Below are positions 20,943 to 30,555 of a DNA stretch of 64,000 nucleotides, one piece after another. This DNA comes from an uncultured SAR86 cluster bacterium. Lineage in GTDB: Bacteria > Pseudomonadota > Gammaproteobacteria > Magnimaribacterales > D2472. The notes under the pieces were generated by a model. The model saw only the letters and a program-made list of their open reading frames with translations, did no database searches and had not been told where the DNA came from. Position 1 is the stretch's first letter, and each line of letters begins with the position of its first letter. Made by a program: the position numbers and the translations under genes. Where the stretch lies: assembly GCA_902624425.1 (NCBI GenBank), contig CACNXK010000001.1, forward strand, positions 62,001-126,000. The letters are read 5' to 3'.

Positions 20943-22439
20943 TCAATTTAAGTACAAGAAAATAATCGTAATGCTCATTAGAGCAATAAGGAAGTAAGAA
21001 ATATTTTTTAACCTCTTAATTCTTTTATCCAATTCAATCATAAGATCATTATTTTTGTTGGATGCAATATTTATATTTCTGATCTCGTCAACAATTTCAT
21101 AAAACATCCCAGGCGTTTCTTTAATGCTTTCTAAAATTTCTTCTTTATTTTCAAAAATATAGTTCTTAAGTTTTGTTGGATTGAATTGTTCTCTTATCCA
21201 ATTTTCAAGATATGGTTCAGCCAATGACCAAAAATCTAGCTCAGGATAGATTTGTCTTCCCATTCCTTCTATATGAATAAGAGTTTTTTGCAACAGGACT
21301 AAAGATGGTTGAACAGATAAACCATATTCTCTTGTACTATCAAATAAATATAGCAAAAGTTTCCCAAATTCTATCTCAGATAAGGGTTTTTCAAGAATTG
21401 GCTCACAGCAAGCCCTTAATGTGTTCTCTAAATCGGTTATATTTGAATTTTTGTCCACCCACCCAGTGTTTATGAAGAGTTTTGCAAGGGTGTGGTACTT
21501 CTGCTTAATAACGGCTTGCAGCATTCTAGCAAGCGTATATCTTTCTTCGTTAGTTAACGAGCCACAAATGGCACAATCTACCGCTACATATCCCGCATTT
21601 TCAGTATTATTCTTGTCAACGAATATATTGCCTGGATGCATATCAGCATGGAAAAAGTTATCTCTGAACACTTGATCTAAGAATATTTGTACACCATTTT
21701 CAGCTAATTTCTTTTTATCAACACCAGCTGCATCAATTTTATCTATATCAGTGCAAGGTATACCCTCAATTTCCTCTAAAACAAGCATCTTAGAGGTTGA
21801 TAAATCCCAATATACTTCAGGAATATATAATATTTTTGAACCGCTAAAGTTTTTTCGAGTTAGGTTTGTATTTGAGGCCTCTAATTTTAAGTCAAGCTCT
21901 CTAAAAATTGTTTTTTCATAATCTCGGACAACTTCAAGTGGCTTTAGCCTGTCGGATTCTTTAAAAGTAATCGAAAATATAGAGGCGAAAGACTTTAAAA
22001 GTTTTACATTTTTCTCCACCTCCCGCTTTATATTTGGCCTTAGGATTTTTATTACTACGTTCTGTGAAGTATTTTTTAATGTTGCCTTATGAACTTGCGC
22101 CAAAGAAGCAGCTGCAAAGGGAGATTCGTCAAAATATTCAAAAAATTCCTCTATAGATCCACCAAGCTCAGATTCAATAATTTTTTTGGAGTGATAAGCA
22201 TCGAAAGGCTTGCACTGATCTGTAAGTTTTTGAAGTTCTCTAGCAACATTACTAGATAATAAGTCAGTTCTTGTGGATAGCAATTGCCCAAACTTTATAA
22301 ACATAGGCCCCATTGATTCTAGGCTAAGCCGAAGTTTTCGACCAAAATGATCAGAATTCTTATCTAGAAAAATTAAATTAAACCATAGGATTCTTGAAAC
22401 TATCTTTAATCCACCAAAAAGAAGATTGATAATAGTCAT
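20943..22439 (-). CDS. ubiB: Ubiquinone biosynthesis kinase-like protein UbiB
   Basis: 498 aa; GPMFIKFGQLLSTRTDLL, AAASLAQVHKATLK, HADMHPGNIFVD; C-terminal TM. Confidence 0.95.
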   Translation of the reverse strand: MTIINLLFGGLKIVSRILWFNLIFLDKNSDHFGRKLRLSLESMGPMFIKFGQLLSTRTDLLSSNVARELQKLTDQCKPFDAYHSKKIIESELGGSIEEFFEYFDESPFAAASLAQVHKATLKNTSQNVVIKILRPNIKREVEKNVKLLKSFASIFSITFKESDRLKPLEVVRDYEKTIFRELDLKLEASNTNLTRKNFSGSKILYIPEVYWDLSTSKMLVLEEIEGIPCTDIDKIDAAGVDKKKLAENGVQIFLDQVFRDNFFHADMHPGNIFVDKNNTENAGYVAVDCAICGSLTNEERYTLARMLQAVIKQKYHTLAKLFINTGWVDKNSNITDLENTLRACCEPILEKPLSEIEFGKLLLYLFDSTREYGLSVQPSLVLLQKTLIHIEGMGRQIYPELDFWSLAEPYLENWIREQFNPTKLKNYIFENKEEILESIKETPGMFYEIVDEIRNINIASNKNNDLMIELDKRIKRLKNISYFLIALMSITIIFLYLN

Positions 22440-23180
22440 CTAATTTTTCTCAGCAACATGAATTGCAACTATGCCATTTAGCAGGTTATAAAATTTACAA
22501 TTTGAAAAACCAGCCTTAATAATATTTTCTTTTAGCTCCTCTTGATCAGGATGCATTCTTATTGATTCAGCAAGATATCTATAACTATCAGAATCACCAG
22601 CAAATATACTTCCCATAATTGGCATTACATTAAAGGAGTACCAGTCATAAATTTTACTAAAAGTTGAATTTTGAGGCTGAGAGAACTCGAGAATTATTAA
22701 CTTACCATTACAAGACAGACATCTATACATTTCTGACAAACCTTTTTCTTTATCGGTAAAATTCCTCAGCCCAAAGGCAATAGTTACAGTGTCAAAATAT
22801 TCGTCACTAAAGGGCAACATTTCACCATTTAACTGACAAAAAGACGTATTTTTAAAGAAGTTTTCATTGATCGATCTTTGCTTTCCATAAAGCAGCATTT
22901 CAGCATTTATATCTGCTACTGTAAGCTCAGTATTTGGAAAACTAAGATGTATTTCTTTAGCAATATCTGCGGTTCCTCCAGCAAGATCAAGAACTTTGCT
23001 ATTAGGCTTAATGCCAGCAAGCTCTATCATTATTTTTTTCCAGAACCTATGAAGCCCAAATGACATTACATCATTCATAAGATCATAGTTTTCTGCAACT
23101 GAAGTAAATACGGAGTTTACTTTATCTTGTTTATCTTCAGATAAGACTTTTTCGAAGCCAAAATGAGTATCTTTATTCAT
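22440..23180 (-). CDS. ubiE: Demethylmenaquinone/2-polyprenyl-benzoquinol methyltransferase UbiE
   Basis: 246 aa; VFTSVAENYDLMNDVMSFGLHRFWK, VLDLAGGTADIA. Confidence 0.95.
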   Translation of the reverse strand: MNKDTHFGFEKVLSEDKQDKVNSVFTSVAENYDLMNDVMSFGLHRFWKKIMIELAGIKPNSKVLDLAGGTADIAKEIHLSFPNTELTVADINAEMLLYGKQRSINENFFKNTSFCQLNGEMLPFSDEYFDTVTIAFGLRNFTDKEKGLSEMYRCLSCNGKLIILEFSQPQNSTFSKIYDWYSFNVMPIMGSIFAGDSDSYRYLAESIRMHPDQEELKENIIKAGFSNCKFYNLLNGIVAIHVAEKN

Positions 23181-24036
23181 TCTTTAAAAAACTTAAATAA
23201 TTATTGTATCTGCTTTCAGCAATATTGCCTTTTGATAATTGATCAATGACATTACAGCCCGCCACATTTATATGATTACAATTCTTAAACTTACAACCCA
23301 TAGATGCTTCTCTTATCTCAAAAAAACCACTTAAGACTTCTTCTGAATTAAATTTTTCAATTTCAAGATCTCTAACACCGGGAGAGTCTATTATTTCTAT
23401 TTTATCTTTAACATATAAAGACGAAACCGAAGTAGTATGAACTCCTTTAGCTTTATTAAGCTCCTTAGTCTTTAGATTTATTCCTAATAATTTTGACGAG
23501 ATAGTAGATTTTCCTGATCCAGACTTTCCAACGAAAATTGTAGTTTTATCTTCAAGATAAAAACCGAGTTCTGATAATCCCTCTCCAAATTTGCCTGAGA
23601 CTTTGAAAACCTTTAGACCAAGATTTTCATAAATAATGCATGCCTCTTTAAACTCATCATCACTTGTTAAGTCAATCTTGTTAGCAACTATTAATGGTTC
23701 GATGCCTGCCGCCGCTGATAGCACCAACCACTTATCAATAAATATTTTTGGGGTAAGGGGTACAGGGGATAACAAGATAGCAATATTTGTTACATTTGCT
23801 GCAAATACTTTTTTCTTGCCTCTGTGAAACCTTTTTAATGATGTTTTTCTATTTACTTTTTTTAAGATTTTTCCTTTCACCTCTGAACTATCTTGAAGCG
23901 GAACAATTTCAACAAAATCACCAACGACAATGTCTTGATCTTTAGGCGTTTTGCAAGGAATTTTAAATTCTTTTATTTCCACAAGGCAGGAGTTTGAGTA
24001 AAACTCAACCACTCTACCAATTTGAACTTTTTCCAT
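23173..24036 (-). CDS. rsgA: Small ribosomal subunit biogenesis GTPase RsgA; start reassigned from 24225 to ATG at 24036
   Basis: MEKVQIGRVVEFYSN...; VANKIDL, GKSGSGKSTISS, C-terminal Zn motif; upstream part of ORF is antisense to orn. Confidence 0.93.
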   Translation of the reverse strand: MEKVQIGRVVEFYSNSCLVEIKEFKIPCKTPKDQDIVVGDFVEIVPLQDSSEVKGKILKKVNRKTSLKRFHRGKKKVFAANVTNIAILLSPVPLTPKIFIDKWLVLSAAAGIEPLIVANKIDLTSDDEFKEACIIYENLGLKVFKVSGKFGEGLSELGFYLEDKTTIFVGKSGSGKSTISSKLLGINLKTKELNKAKGVHTTSVSSLYVKDKIEIIDSPGVRDLEIEKFNSEEVLSGFFEIREASMGCKFKNCNHINVAGCNVIDQLSKGNIAESRYNNYLSFLKNE

Positions 24037-24076
24037 ATAGAGCACAAAATACACTATTAAGAGAGTTTTACAAAAA

Positions 24077-24625
24077 ATGAAAGCTAATAAATCAAGTAAC
24101 AACTTAATATGGATAGACCTTGAAATGACAGGTCTAGATCCTGAGAAAGAAAAGATAATTGAAATAGCTACAATCATTACTGACTCAGATTTAAATATTA
24201 TTGCAGAGGGGCCAAATATAGCCATCTATCAAAATAATGATTTGCTTGATAATATGGATGAATGGAATGTAAATCAGCATACCTCTTCTGGCCTTCTTGA
24301 AGCAGTAAAAACAAGCATCATTAGTGATAAGGAAGCTGAGCTTGAAACGTTAGATTTTATTTCAAAATATGTACCAGCTGGTAAGTCTCCTATGTGCGGG
24401 AATACTGTTTCGCATGACAGAAGATTTCTATGCAAATATATGCCTGAGCTTGAGAATTACTTTCACTATAGGCATATTGATGTTTCTTCAGTCAAGGAGT
24501 TAATAGTTAGATGGATGAACCAAGCGCAGTCGTATCAGAAAAATAGCAATCATAGAGCTCTTGAAGATATAAAGGATTCAATTAATGAGTTGAAGCATTA
24601 TAAAAAACTTCTCTTTGAAGAGTAA
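24077..24625 (+). CDS. orn: Oligoribonuclease
   Basis: 182 aa; LIWIDLEMTGLDPEKEKIIEIATIITD; HRALEDIKDSI. Confidence 0.97.
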   Translation: MKANKSSNNLIWIDLEMTGLDPEKEKIIEIATIITDSDLNIIAEGPNIAIYQNNDLLDNMDEWNVNQHTSSGLLEAVKTSIISDKEAELETLDFISKYVPAGKSPMCGNTVSHDRRFLCKYMPELENYFHYRHIDVSSVKELIVRWMNQAQSYQKNSNHRALEDIKDSINELKHYKKLLFEE

Positions 24626-24630
24626 AATCT

Positions 24631-24957
24631 TTAATCTTTTTTCTTTACTGGCTGAATATTCAATGGGAAAGGGCTAACTTGACTGGATGTTTTCTTAATT
24701 TTAGCTTCCCCTGACTCAATCACTTCATCAATTCTTTGAATAGCTCCTATTGGTATATAGCTCCTTTTGACTTTATTGAATTCTGCTTTAAGTTTTTCTG
24801 AACTAGGATCTACAACAAGCTGATCATCATTGGTAAAAATAAATTCTTCTACCTCGAGGAAACCATACATATCACTCTGAAAGATTTGTTTTGCAAAAAT
24901 TTCATAGATTTCTCCAAGCTGAATAAATATAATCTTATAAATTTTTTTGTCCTTCAT
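24631..24957 (-). CDS. DUF1820 family protein
   Basis: 108 aa; YKIIFIQLGEIYEIFAKQIFQSDMYGFLEVEEF. Confidence 0.8.
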   Translation of the reverse strand: MKDKKIYKIIFIQLGEIYEIFAKQIFQSDMYGFLEVEEFIFTNDDQLVVDPSSEKLKAEFNKVKRSYIPIGAIQRIDEVIESGEAKIKKTSSQVSPFPLNIQPVKKKD

Positions 24958-25024
24958 AAAAAATATATATGTCTAAAAAGCCATTTTAAAACATTTGAGG
25001 TCAGAAATAATAGATAATTAGTTT

Positions 25025-26350
25025 ATGAAAAAGAAGCTATTCGTAAAAACACATGGTTGTCAGATGAATGAATATGATTCTGCAAAAATGATTGACCTTC
25101 TTCAAGATAAAGAAGGCTTTGAGTTGGCGGAATCAGAAGATCAAGCTGATCTTTTAATTTTAAATACATGCTCGATTAGAGAAAAAGCACAGGAAAGGGT
25201 TTTTCATCAAATTGGAAGATGGAGAAAAATTAAAGAAAAAAATCCTAATCTCAAAATTGCCATAGGCGGATGTGTTGCTTCTCAGGAGGGTGAAAAGATT
25301 ATTAAGAGAGCACCATCGGTAGATATAGTTTTTGGACCACAAACACTGCATAAACTTCCAAATCTTTACAATGAGAAAGAAAAAAGTAATGAAAACCAAA
25401 TAGATATTTCATTCCCAAAACTAGAAAAATTCGATCATCTTGCATCACCAAAGGCTGAGGGCCCATCAGTTTTTGTTTCTATTATGGAAGGTTGTAATAA
25501 ATACTGCTCATTTTGCGTTGTACCCAAGACGAGAGGGCATGAAGTTTCTAGGGATTTTAAAGATATTCTTAATGAGGTTGCTAAGCTAGCAGATCAAGGC
25601 GCAAGAGAGATTCATTTTCTTGGCCAAAATGTGAATAATTTTAAAGGGATGCATAATGGAGAAAAATCATCACTTGCTAAATTAATTGAAGAAACAGCAA
25701 AAATTGAGAACATTGAAAGAATAAGATTTACTACCAGCCACCCTCATGAATTTAAGCAAGATTTAGTGGATGTTTATGACAAGGTTCCAGAGCTAGTTAG
25801 TCATGTTCATTTACCAATTCAAAGTGGATCAGATAGGATTCTGAAGCAGATGAGAAGAAGATACAATGTTGAAAAATATATGGATCTGGTAGATCGTATC
25901 AAATCCGTAAGACCAGAGATGAGTTTTTCATCAGATTTTATTGTTGGGTTTCCTGGAGAAACAAAAGAAGATTTCAAGAACACAATGGATGTAATCAATG
26001 AAGTAAAGTTTGATGAATCCTTTAGTTTTATTTATAGCCCAAGACCAAATACTACTGCCGCAGATATGCCAGATGATGTCTCCAGAGAAGAAAAAAAAGA
26101 ACGTCTTTCAGTTTTGCAAACTAGACTAAGCCAATTTTCATTTGGGTATAGTAGGAAGAAAGTTGGATCAATTCAAAATTGTCTTGTAATGGGTCAGTCA
26201 AGAAGAGACCCAGGTCAACTCCAAGGAAGAACAATATGCAATAGAGTTGTAAATTTTTCTACCAATAATGTTGATTTAATTGGACAATTAATTAATATTC
26301 AAATTATAGATGCTTTACCACACTGCCTTAGAGGGACTCTCCAAAATTAA
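25025..26350 (+). CDS. miaB: tRNA-2-methylthio-N6-dimethylallyladenosine synthase MiaB
   Basis: 441 aa; KTHGCQMNEYDS, EGCNKYCSFCVVP radical-SAM motif, TRAM-like C-terminus. Confidence 0.96.
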   Translation: MKKKLFVKTHGCQMNEYDSAKMIDLLQDKEGFELAESEDQADLLILNTCSIREKAQERVFHQIGRWRKIKEKNPNLKIAIGGCVASQEGEKIIKRAPSVDIVFGPQTLHKLPNLYNEKEKSNENQIDISFPKLEKFDHLASPKAEGPSVFVSIMEGCNKYCSFCVVPKTRGHEVSRDFKDILNEVAKLADQGAREIHFLGQNVNNFKGMHNGEKSSLAKLIEETAKIENIERIRFTTSHPHEFKQDLVDVYDKVPELVSHVHLPIQSGSDRILKQMRRRYNVEKYMDLVDRIKSVRPEMSFSSDFIVGFPGETKEDFKNTMDVINEVKFDESFSFIYSPRPNTTAADMPDDVSREEKKERLSVLQTRLSQFSFGYSRKKVGSIQNCLVMGQSRRDPGQLQGRTICNRVVNFSTNNVDLIGQLINIQIIDALPHCLRGTLQN

Positions 26351-27312
26351 TGCCTGATAAAGAGAACTCTAACAACCTTGTTCTTTCGCCACCAGATGCA
26401 AATGTTTTGGTTAGGTTTGTTGGTGAGCTTAATGGGAATATAAAATTTATCGAGAAGTCATTTAAAGTTAAAGTTTTCCAAAATGGCAATAAGTTAAAAA
26501 TAACAGGTCATGATGAGGATGTTAAATTAGCATCAGACGCACTTCAAAAACTCTATGAGGCTGCAGGAAAAGGAGTTGAAATTACAAAAGAAACACTTCA
26601 TCTTTGCATTCAAGAGGTAAAACATGATTCCTCAAGTCAAGATTATGAAGACATAATAATAAAAACTCCAAAGAAAACCATTAAACCGCGATCAATAAAC
26701 CAGTCTAAGTACATTCACAATATAAAACACAATGAGATTAATTTTGGTATTGGTCCTGCAGGAACAGGAAAGACTTTTCTTGCAATGGCCCTTGCTATTG
26801 AATTTCTTTTAGATAAAAAGGTTGAAAAGATTGTATTAATAAGACCAGCAGTTGAAGCTGGAGAAAAATTAGGATTTCTTCCAGGAGATCTTTCTCAAAA
26901 AGTGGACCCATATCTTCGCCCTCTTTATGATGCAATGTATCAAATGATAGGGTTTGATAAAGCGGAAAGACTAATGAATAGAGAGATTATTGAAATAGCT
27001 CCACTTGCATATATGAGAGGAAGAACTCTCAATAACTCTTTTATCATTATGGATGAAAGTCAAAATACAACAACAGAACAAATGAAAATGTTCCTTACAA
27101 GAATGGGCTTTGGATCTTATGCAACAATCAATGGAGATTTAACGCAAATTGATCTCCCAAAAAATATTTATTCAGGCCTCAAAGATGCTGTTAATCTCTT
27201 AGACGGGACTGATGGGATTGGTTTTACGAGATTTAACTCTAGAGATGTTGTTCGTCATCCCTTAGTAAAGAAAATAGTTGATGCTTATGACAAAAGGCAA
27301 GAAGAAAATTGA
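26350..27312 (+). CDS. ybeZ: PhoH-like ATPase (YbeZ)
   Basis: 320 aa; FGIGPAGTGKTFLAMALA, IIMDESQNTTTEQMKMFLTRMG. Confidence 0.93.
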   Translation: MPDKENSNNLVLSPPDANVLVRFVGELNGNIKFIEKSFKVKVFQNGNKLKITGHDEDVKLASDALQKLYEAAGKGVEITKETLHLCIQEVKHDSSSQDYEDIIIKTPKKTIKPRSINQSKYIHNIKHNEINFGIGPAGTGKTFLAMALAIEFLLDKKVEKIVLIRPAVEAGEKLGFLPGDLSQKVDPYLRPLYDAMYQMIGFDKAERLMNREIIEIAPLAYMRGRTLNNSFIIMDESQNTTTEQMKMFLTRMGFGSYATINGDLTQIDLPKNIYSGLKDAVNLLDGTDGIGFTRFNSRDVVRHPLVKKIVDAYDKRQEEN

Positions 27313-27758
27313 ATCTAAATATCTCTGATCCAAAAAAATACCTTTCAGACAGCCAACATAAGCGTATGAATGAAGCTGCCAAAATAGTTTTTAATGAGAG
27401 AAAAAAAACAAACAAGAAAATAAATGTAAAAATTGTTTGCAGTGAGGAAATGCAAAGACTGAATAAAATATTTAGAAAAAAAGATAAAAATACAAACGTT
27501 TTGGCCTTTGTGAATGATGATGAGTCAAAAGAGCAGACTCAAGAATTTGGAGATATAGCAATATGTTATCCTTATATTCAAGAGGAAGCAGAATCGCAGG
27601 GAAAAAGTATCATTGACCACATAACTCACATGCTAATTCATGGAATTCTCCATATATTTGGTCATGACCACATGGAATCAAATGAAAGAGAGAATATGGA
27701 AGTAGAAGAAGTAAGGTTGCTAAAGAAATTAAAAATAGGAGATCCTTATTCAATATGA
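27309..27758 (+). CDS. ybeY: Endoribonuclease YbeY (TTG start)
   Basis: 149 aa; HMLIHGILHIFGHDH metal-binding motif. Confidence 0.94.
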   Translation: MNLNISDPKKYLSDSQHKRMNEAAKIVFNERKKTNKKINVKIVCSEEMQRLNKIFRKKDKNTNVLAFVNDDESKEQTQEFGDIAICYPYIQEEAESQGKSIIDHITHMLIHGILHIFGHDHMESNERENMEVEEVRLLKKLKIGDPYSI

Positions 27759-28600
27759 ACAAGATAATCAAAAATAAAGATGTTCCGCCCTCCTCTTTTT
27801 ACCAAAGAATAAGAGCGTTTGTAAGAAATATTTTTTTTATCAAACCAAAAAATATTGAAGATGTTACCGAAGTGTTGGAAAGCTCTCTATCTTCAGACAT
27901 TATAGATGAGGTTGCATTTTCAATTGCGGAAAGCGCAATAAAGCTAAGAGCCACATCCGTTAAAGAAATTATGATTCCAAAGGTGGAGATGGTGAATATT
28001 AATATAGATGATTCGCCTGACAGATTGGTAGAGACAGTTATTTCATCAGGTCACTCCAGATACCCTGTAATAAATGAAAAAAAGAAGAAAGTAGAGGGCA
28101 TTCTACTTGCAAAAGACCTATTGCCTTTGTTGTCTGGTAATTCAGAAATAAATTTAGATGCAATAATGCGAGATGCAAAAGTTGTTCCTGAGACAAAGCG
28201 AGCAGACTCTTTGCTCGAAGAGTTTAAAAAAGATAAATCACATTTAGCAGTTGTAATTGATGAATATGGAGAAATATGTGGTCTTGTTACTATTGAAGAT
28301 ATTTTAGAAGAACTTGTTGGTGAGATAGAAGATGAGCACGATATCGATGATCTAGATCTCATTCAGGTATCTGATAAAGAGTTTATAGCAGATGCAAAGA
28401 TAGAAATTGATGAATTTGAAGAAAAATTTGAAATTGACCTTAATGAAGGGTCTGTAGAGACACTTGGTGGGTATATGACAAAAAAGCTTGGAATACTTCC
28501 TAAGGTTGGTGATAAAGTTGTTATTGATTCGATTGAACTTGTAGTTACTGCTGCTGATAAACGTCGCATAAAAAAAATTGGCATCTCAATTATTAATTAA
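27755..28600 (+). CDS. corC: CBS-domain transporter-associated protein CorC/YbeX
   Basis: 281 aa; VKEIMIPKVEMVNI, SGHSRYPVI, VVIDEYGEICGLVTIEDILEELVGEIEDE. Confidence 0.92.
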   Translation: MNKIIKNKDVPPSSFYQRIRAFVRNIFFIKPKNIEDVTEVLESSLSSDIIDEVAFSIAESAIKLRATSVKEIMIPKVEMVNINIDDSPDRLVETVISSGHSRYPVINEKKKKVEGILLAKDLLPLLSGNSEINLDAIMRDAKVVPETKRADSLLEEFKKDKSHLAVVIDEYGEICGLVTIEDILEELVGEIEDEHDIDDLDLIQVSDKEFIADAKIEIDEFEEKFEIDLNEGSVETLGGYMTKKLGILPKVGDKVVIDSIELVVTAADKRRIKKIGISIIN

Positions 28601-30035
28601 TATTAAAAAAAGTTTAGAACCGCTTTTTTTTGGTGCTGTAGGTGTGTTAGCTTTTGCACCATTTTCATTTAAATATGCCCTTTTTGTAAGCTACACCTAT
28701 GTAATCTATAGGGTGTTCAAGTTAAAAAATAATAATGACACCTATGATATATTTCTTTGGGCAATAGGCTTTTGGGGAATCGGAACATCCTGGATAATAG
28801 TAAGTATTTACTATTATGGAAATGTTAGTCTCATAGGTTCTATATCCCTATTTGTAATCTTGATGCTTGGCTGCATCTCACTTTTTTTCTTGCCTATAAT
28901 ATTAATTAAAAAAGTTTTTAAAAACTTCTCAGATAACTTTCTTATTTCAGTGCCAGCTATACTTATCGTTGTAGAACTGGGCAGATATTACTTTCTTGGT
29001 GGATTCCCATGGTTGTTGCCTGGCTATATCTTTTTAGATACCCCTTTTCAAAGTTTATATGGACTAATTGGTGTATCAGGACTATCTGTTCTGTTTTACT
29101 TTCTAGCTACTGTAAATGTGCTTTTGATATCAAAAAAAGTTTATATGATTTTTTTAAATATAGTTTTATTTACATGTTTGCTTTTACCAAATATTTTTAC
29201 TCAAAGTGCTGGCGATGAAGATTCAATAAATTTTTCAGTTATTCAACCATCAACAGACCCATTCACTAAATTTGATATCGATTATGTAAAAAAAATTGAA
29301 GATGAGTTTATATATTTGTCCTCTCTAGCTAACAAAGAAACAGATATTTTAGTGTGGCCAGAGGCACCTATGCCATATACTACCGAATCTAAAAGATATA
29401 AGGATCTTATTAGCCGCATCGATAAGCCCTTAGTAACTGGTTTTTTTAGCACTAAAGAGGGATATTTATATAATTCCGTTGTAAATTCTGAACAATCAGC
29501 AATATATAACAAAAGAAAATTAGTTCCGTTTGGGGAATACATACCATTTGAAAGGTATTTGAGGGGCTTAATAGCTTTTTTTGATATGCCAATGTCCAAC
29601 ATCACAAGAGGGAATTTAGCTGTGGAAATGGATGTTGGGCATAAAACTTTCACTCCTTTAGTGTGTTTTGATATAGTTTTTCGTGAAATAGTAAGAAAAG
29701 ACGTCAAAAGTTCTAATTATATTATAAATGTAAGTAATGACACCTGGTTTGGAAACTCTTTTGGCCCATATCAGCATTTGGAGATTTCAAGAATTAGAGC
29801 AGCTGAAAATCATATACCTATAATTCGAGCAACAAATGATGGCATATCAGCCTTAATATCTAGTAATGGGACAATAGTTGATTATATTGGAAAGGGAGAA
29901 TCTGGTATTCTAAACGTAAAACTTGTACCCACAGATGTACGCACGTTTTACAACTCCTATGGAGACCTATTTACTTATTTTTATATTTTAATAGTCTTTT
30001 TATTAATGTTTCTTGGTAGAATGAGGAATGCGTAA
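28578..30035 (+). CDS. lnt: Apolipoprotein N-acyltransferase
   Basis: 485 aa; TM-rich N-terminus, WPEAPMPY, KLVPFGEYIPF, CFDIVFRE nitrilase-like triad. Confidence 0.93.
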   Translation: MASQLLINIKKSLEPLFFGAVGVLAFAPFSFKYALFVSYTYVIYRVFKLKNNNDTYDIFLWAIGFWGIGTSWIIVSIYYYGNVSLIGSISLFVILMLGCISLFFLPIILIKKVFKNFSDNFLISVPAILIVVELGRYYFLGGFPWLLPGYIFLDTPFQSLYGLIGVSGLSVLFYFLATVNVLLISKKVYMIFLNIVLFTCLLLPNIFTQSAGDEDSINFSVIQPSTDPFTKFDIDYVKKIEDEFIYLSSLANKETDILVWPEAPMPYTTESKRYKDLISRIDKPLVTGFFSTKEGYLYNSVVNSEQSAIYNKRKLVPFGEYIPFERYLRGLIAFFDMPMSNITRGNLAVEMDVGHKTFTPLVCFDIVFREIVRKDVKSSNYIINVSNDTWFGNSFGPYQHLEISRIRAAENHIPIIRATNDGISALISSNGTIVDYIGKGESGILNVKLVPTDVRTFYNSYGDLFTYFYILIVFLLMFLGRMRNA

Positions 30036-30555
30036 ATATTTCTTTATTCTTTTAGTTGCATCTTATATGTCTTATACAGATATTCTTGTTGATATTAGTC
30101 AGCAAAGGCTCTTCTTACTTGATAACGGAGGAACTTTAATTGTTTCATACCCTATATCTTCATCTTATTTTGGTGAGGGTCAGGTTGAAAATTCATTCAA
30201 AACCCCTCTTGGTAAGCACGTCATTAAGCAAAAAATTGGTAGTGATGCGTCAAAAAACATAATATTTAAGGAACGCATTAATACCGGACGTTATGCAGAA
30301 ATTCATCATACTGATTATGACTCGGATGAGGACCATGTTACGTCAAGAATCCTATGGTTAGAGGGACTGGAAGAGGGGTTTAATAAAGGCGGTAATGTAG
30401 ATTCCTTTAATCGCTATATATACATTCATGGAACACCGGAAGAGGGCCTAATTGGCAAAAAAGCTTCTCATGGGTGTATCAGAATGTTTAATCACGATGT
30501 TATAGAACTGTATGATCTTGTCCAAGAAGGGACAAAAGTCAATATAGTACTATAA
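30028..30555 (+). CDS. L,D-transpeptidase (YkuD fold)
   Basis: 175 aa; YIHGTPEEGLIGKKASHGCIRM. Confidence 0.9.
   Translation: MRKYFFILLVASYMSYTDILVDISQQRLFLLDNGGTLIVSYPISSSYFGEGQVENSFKTPLGKHVIKQKIGSDASKNIIFKERINTGRYAEIHHTDYDSDEDHVTSRILWLEGLEEGFNKGGNVDSFNRYIYIHGTPEEGLIGKKASHGCIRMFNHDVIELYDLVQEGTKVNIVL

Noticed and set aside
23697-23704. GGTTCGAT resembling a tRNA T-loop
   Set aside because: Lies inside rsgA coding sequence with no acceptor stem or anticodon arm.
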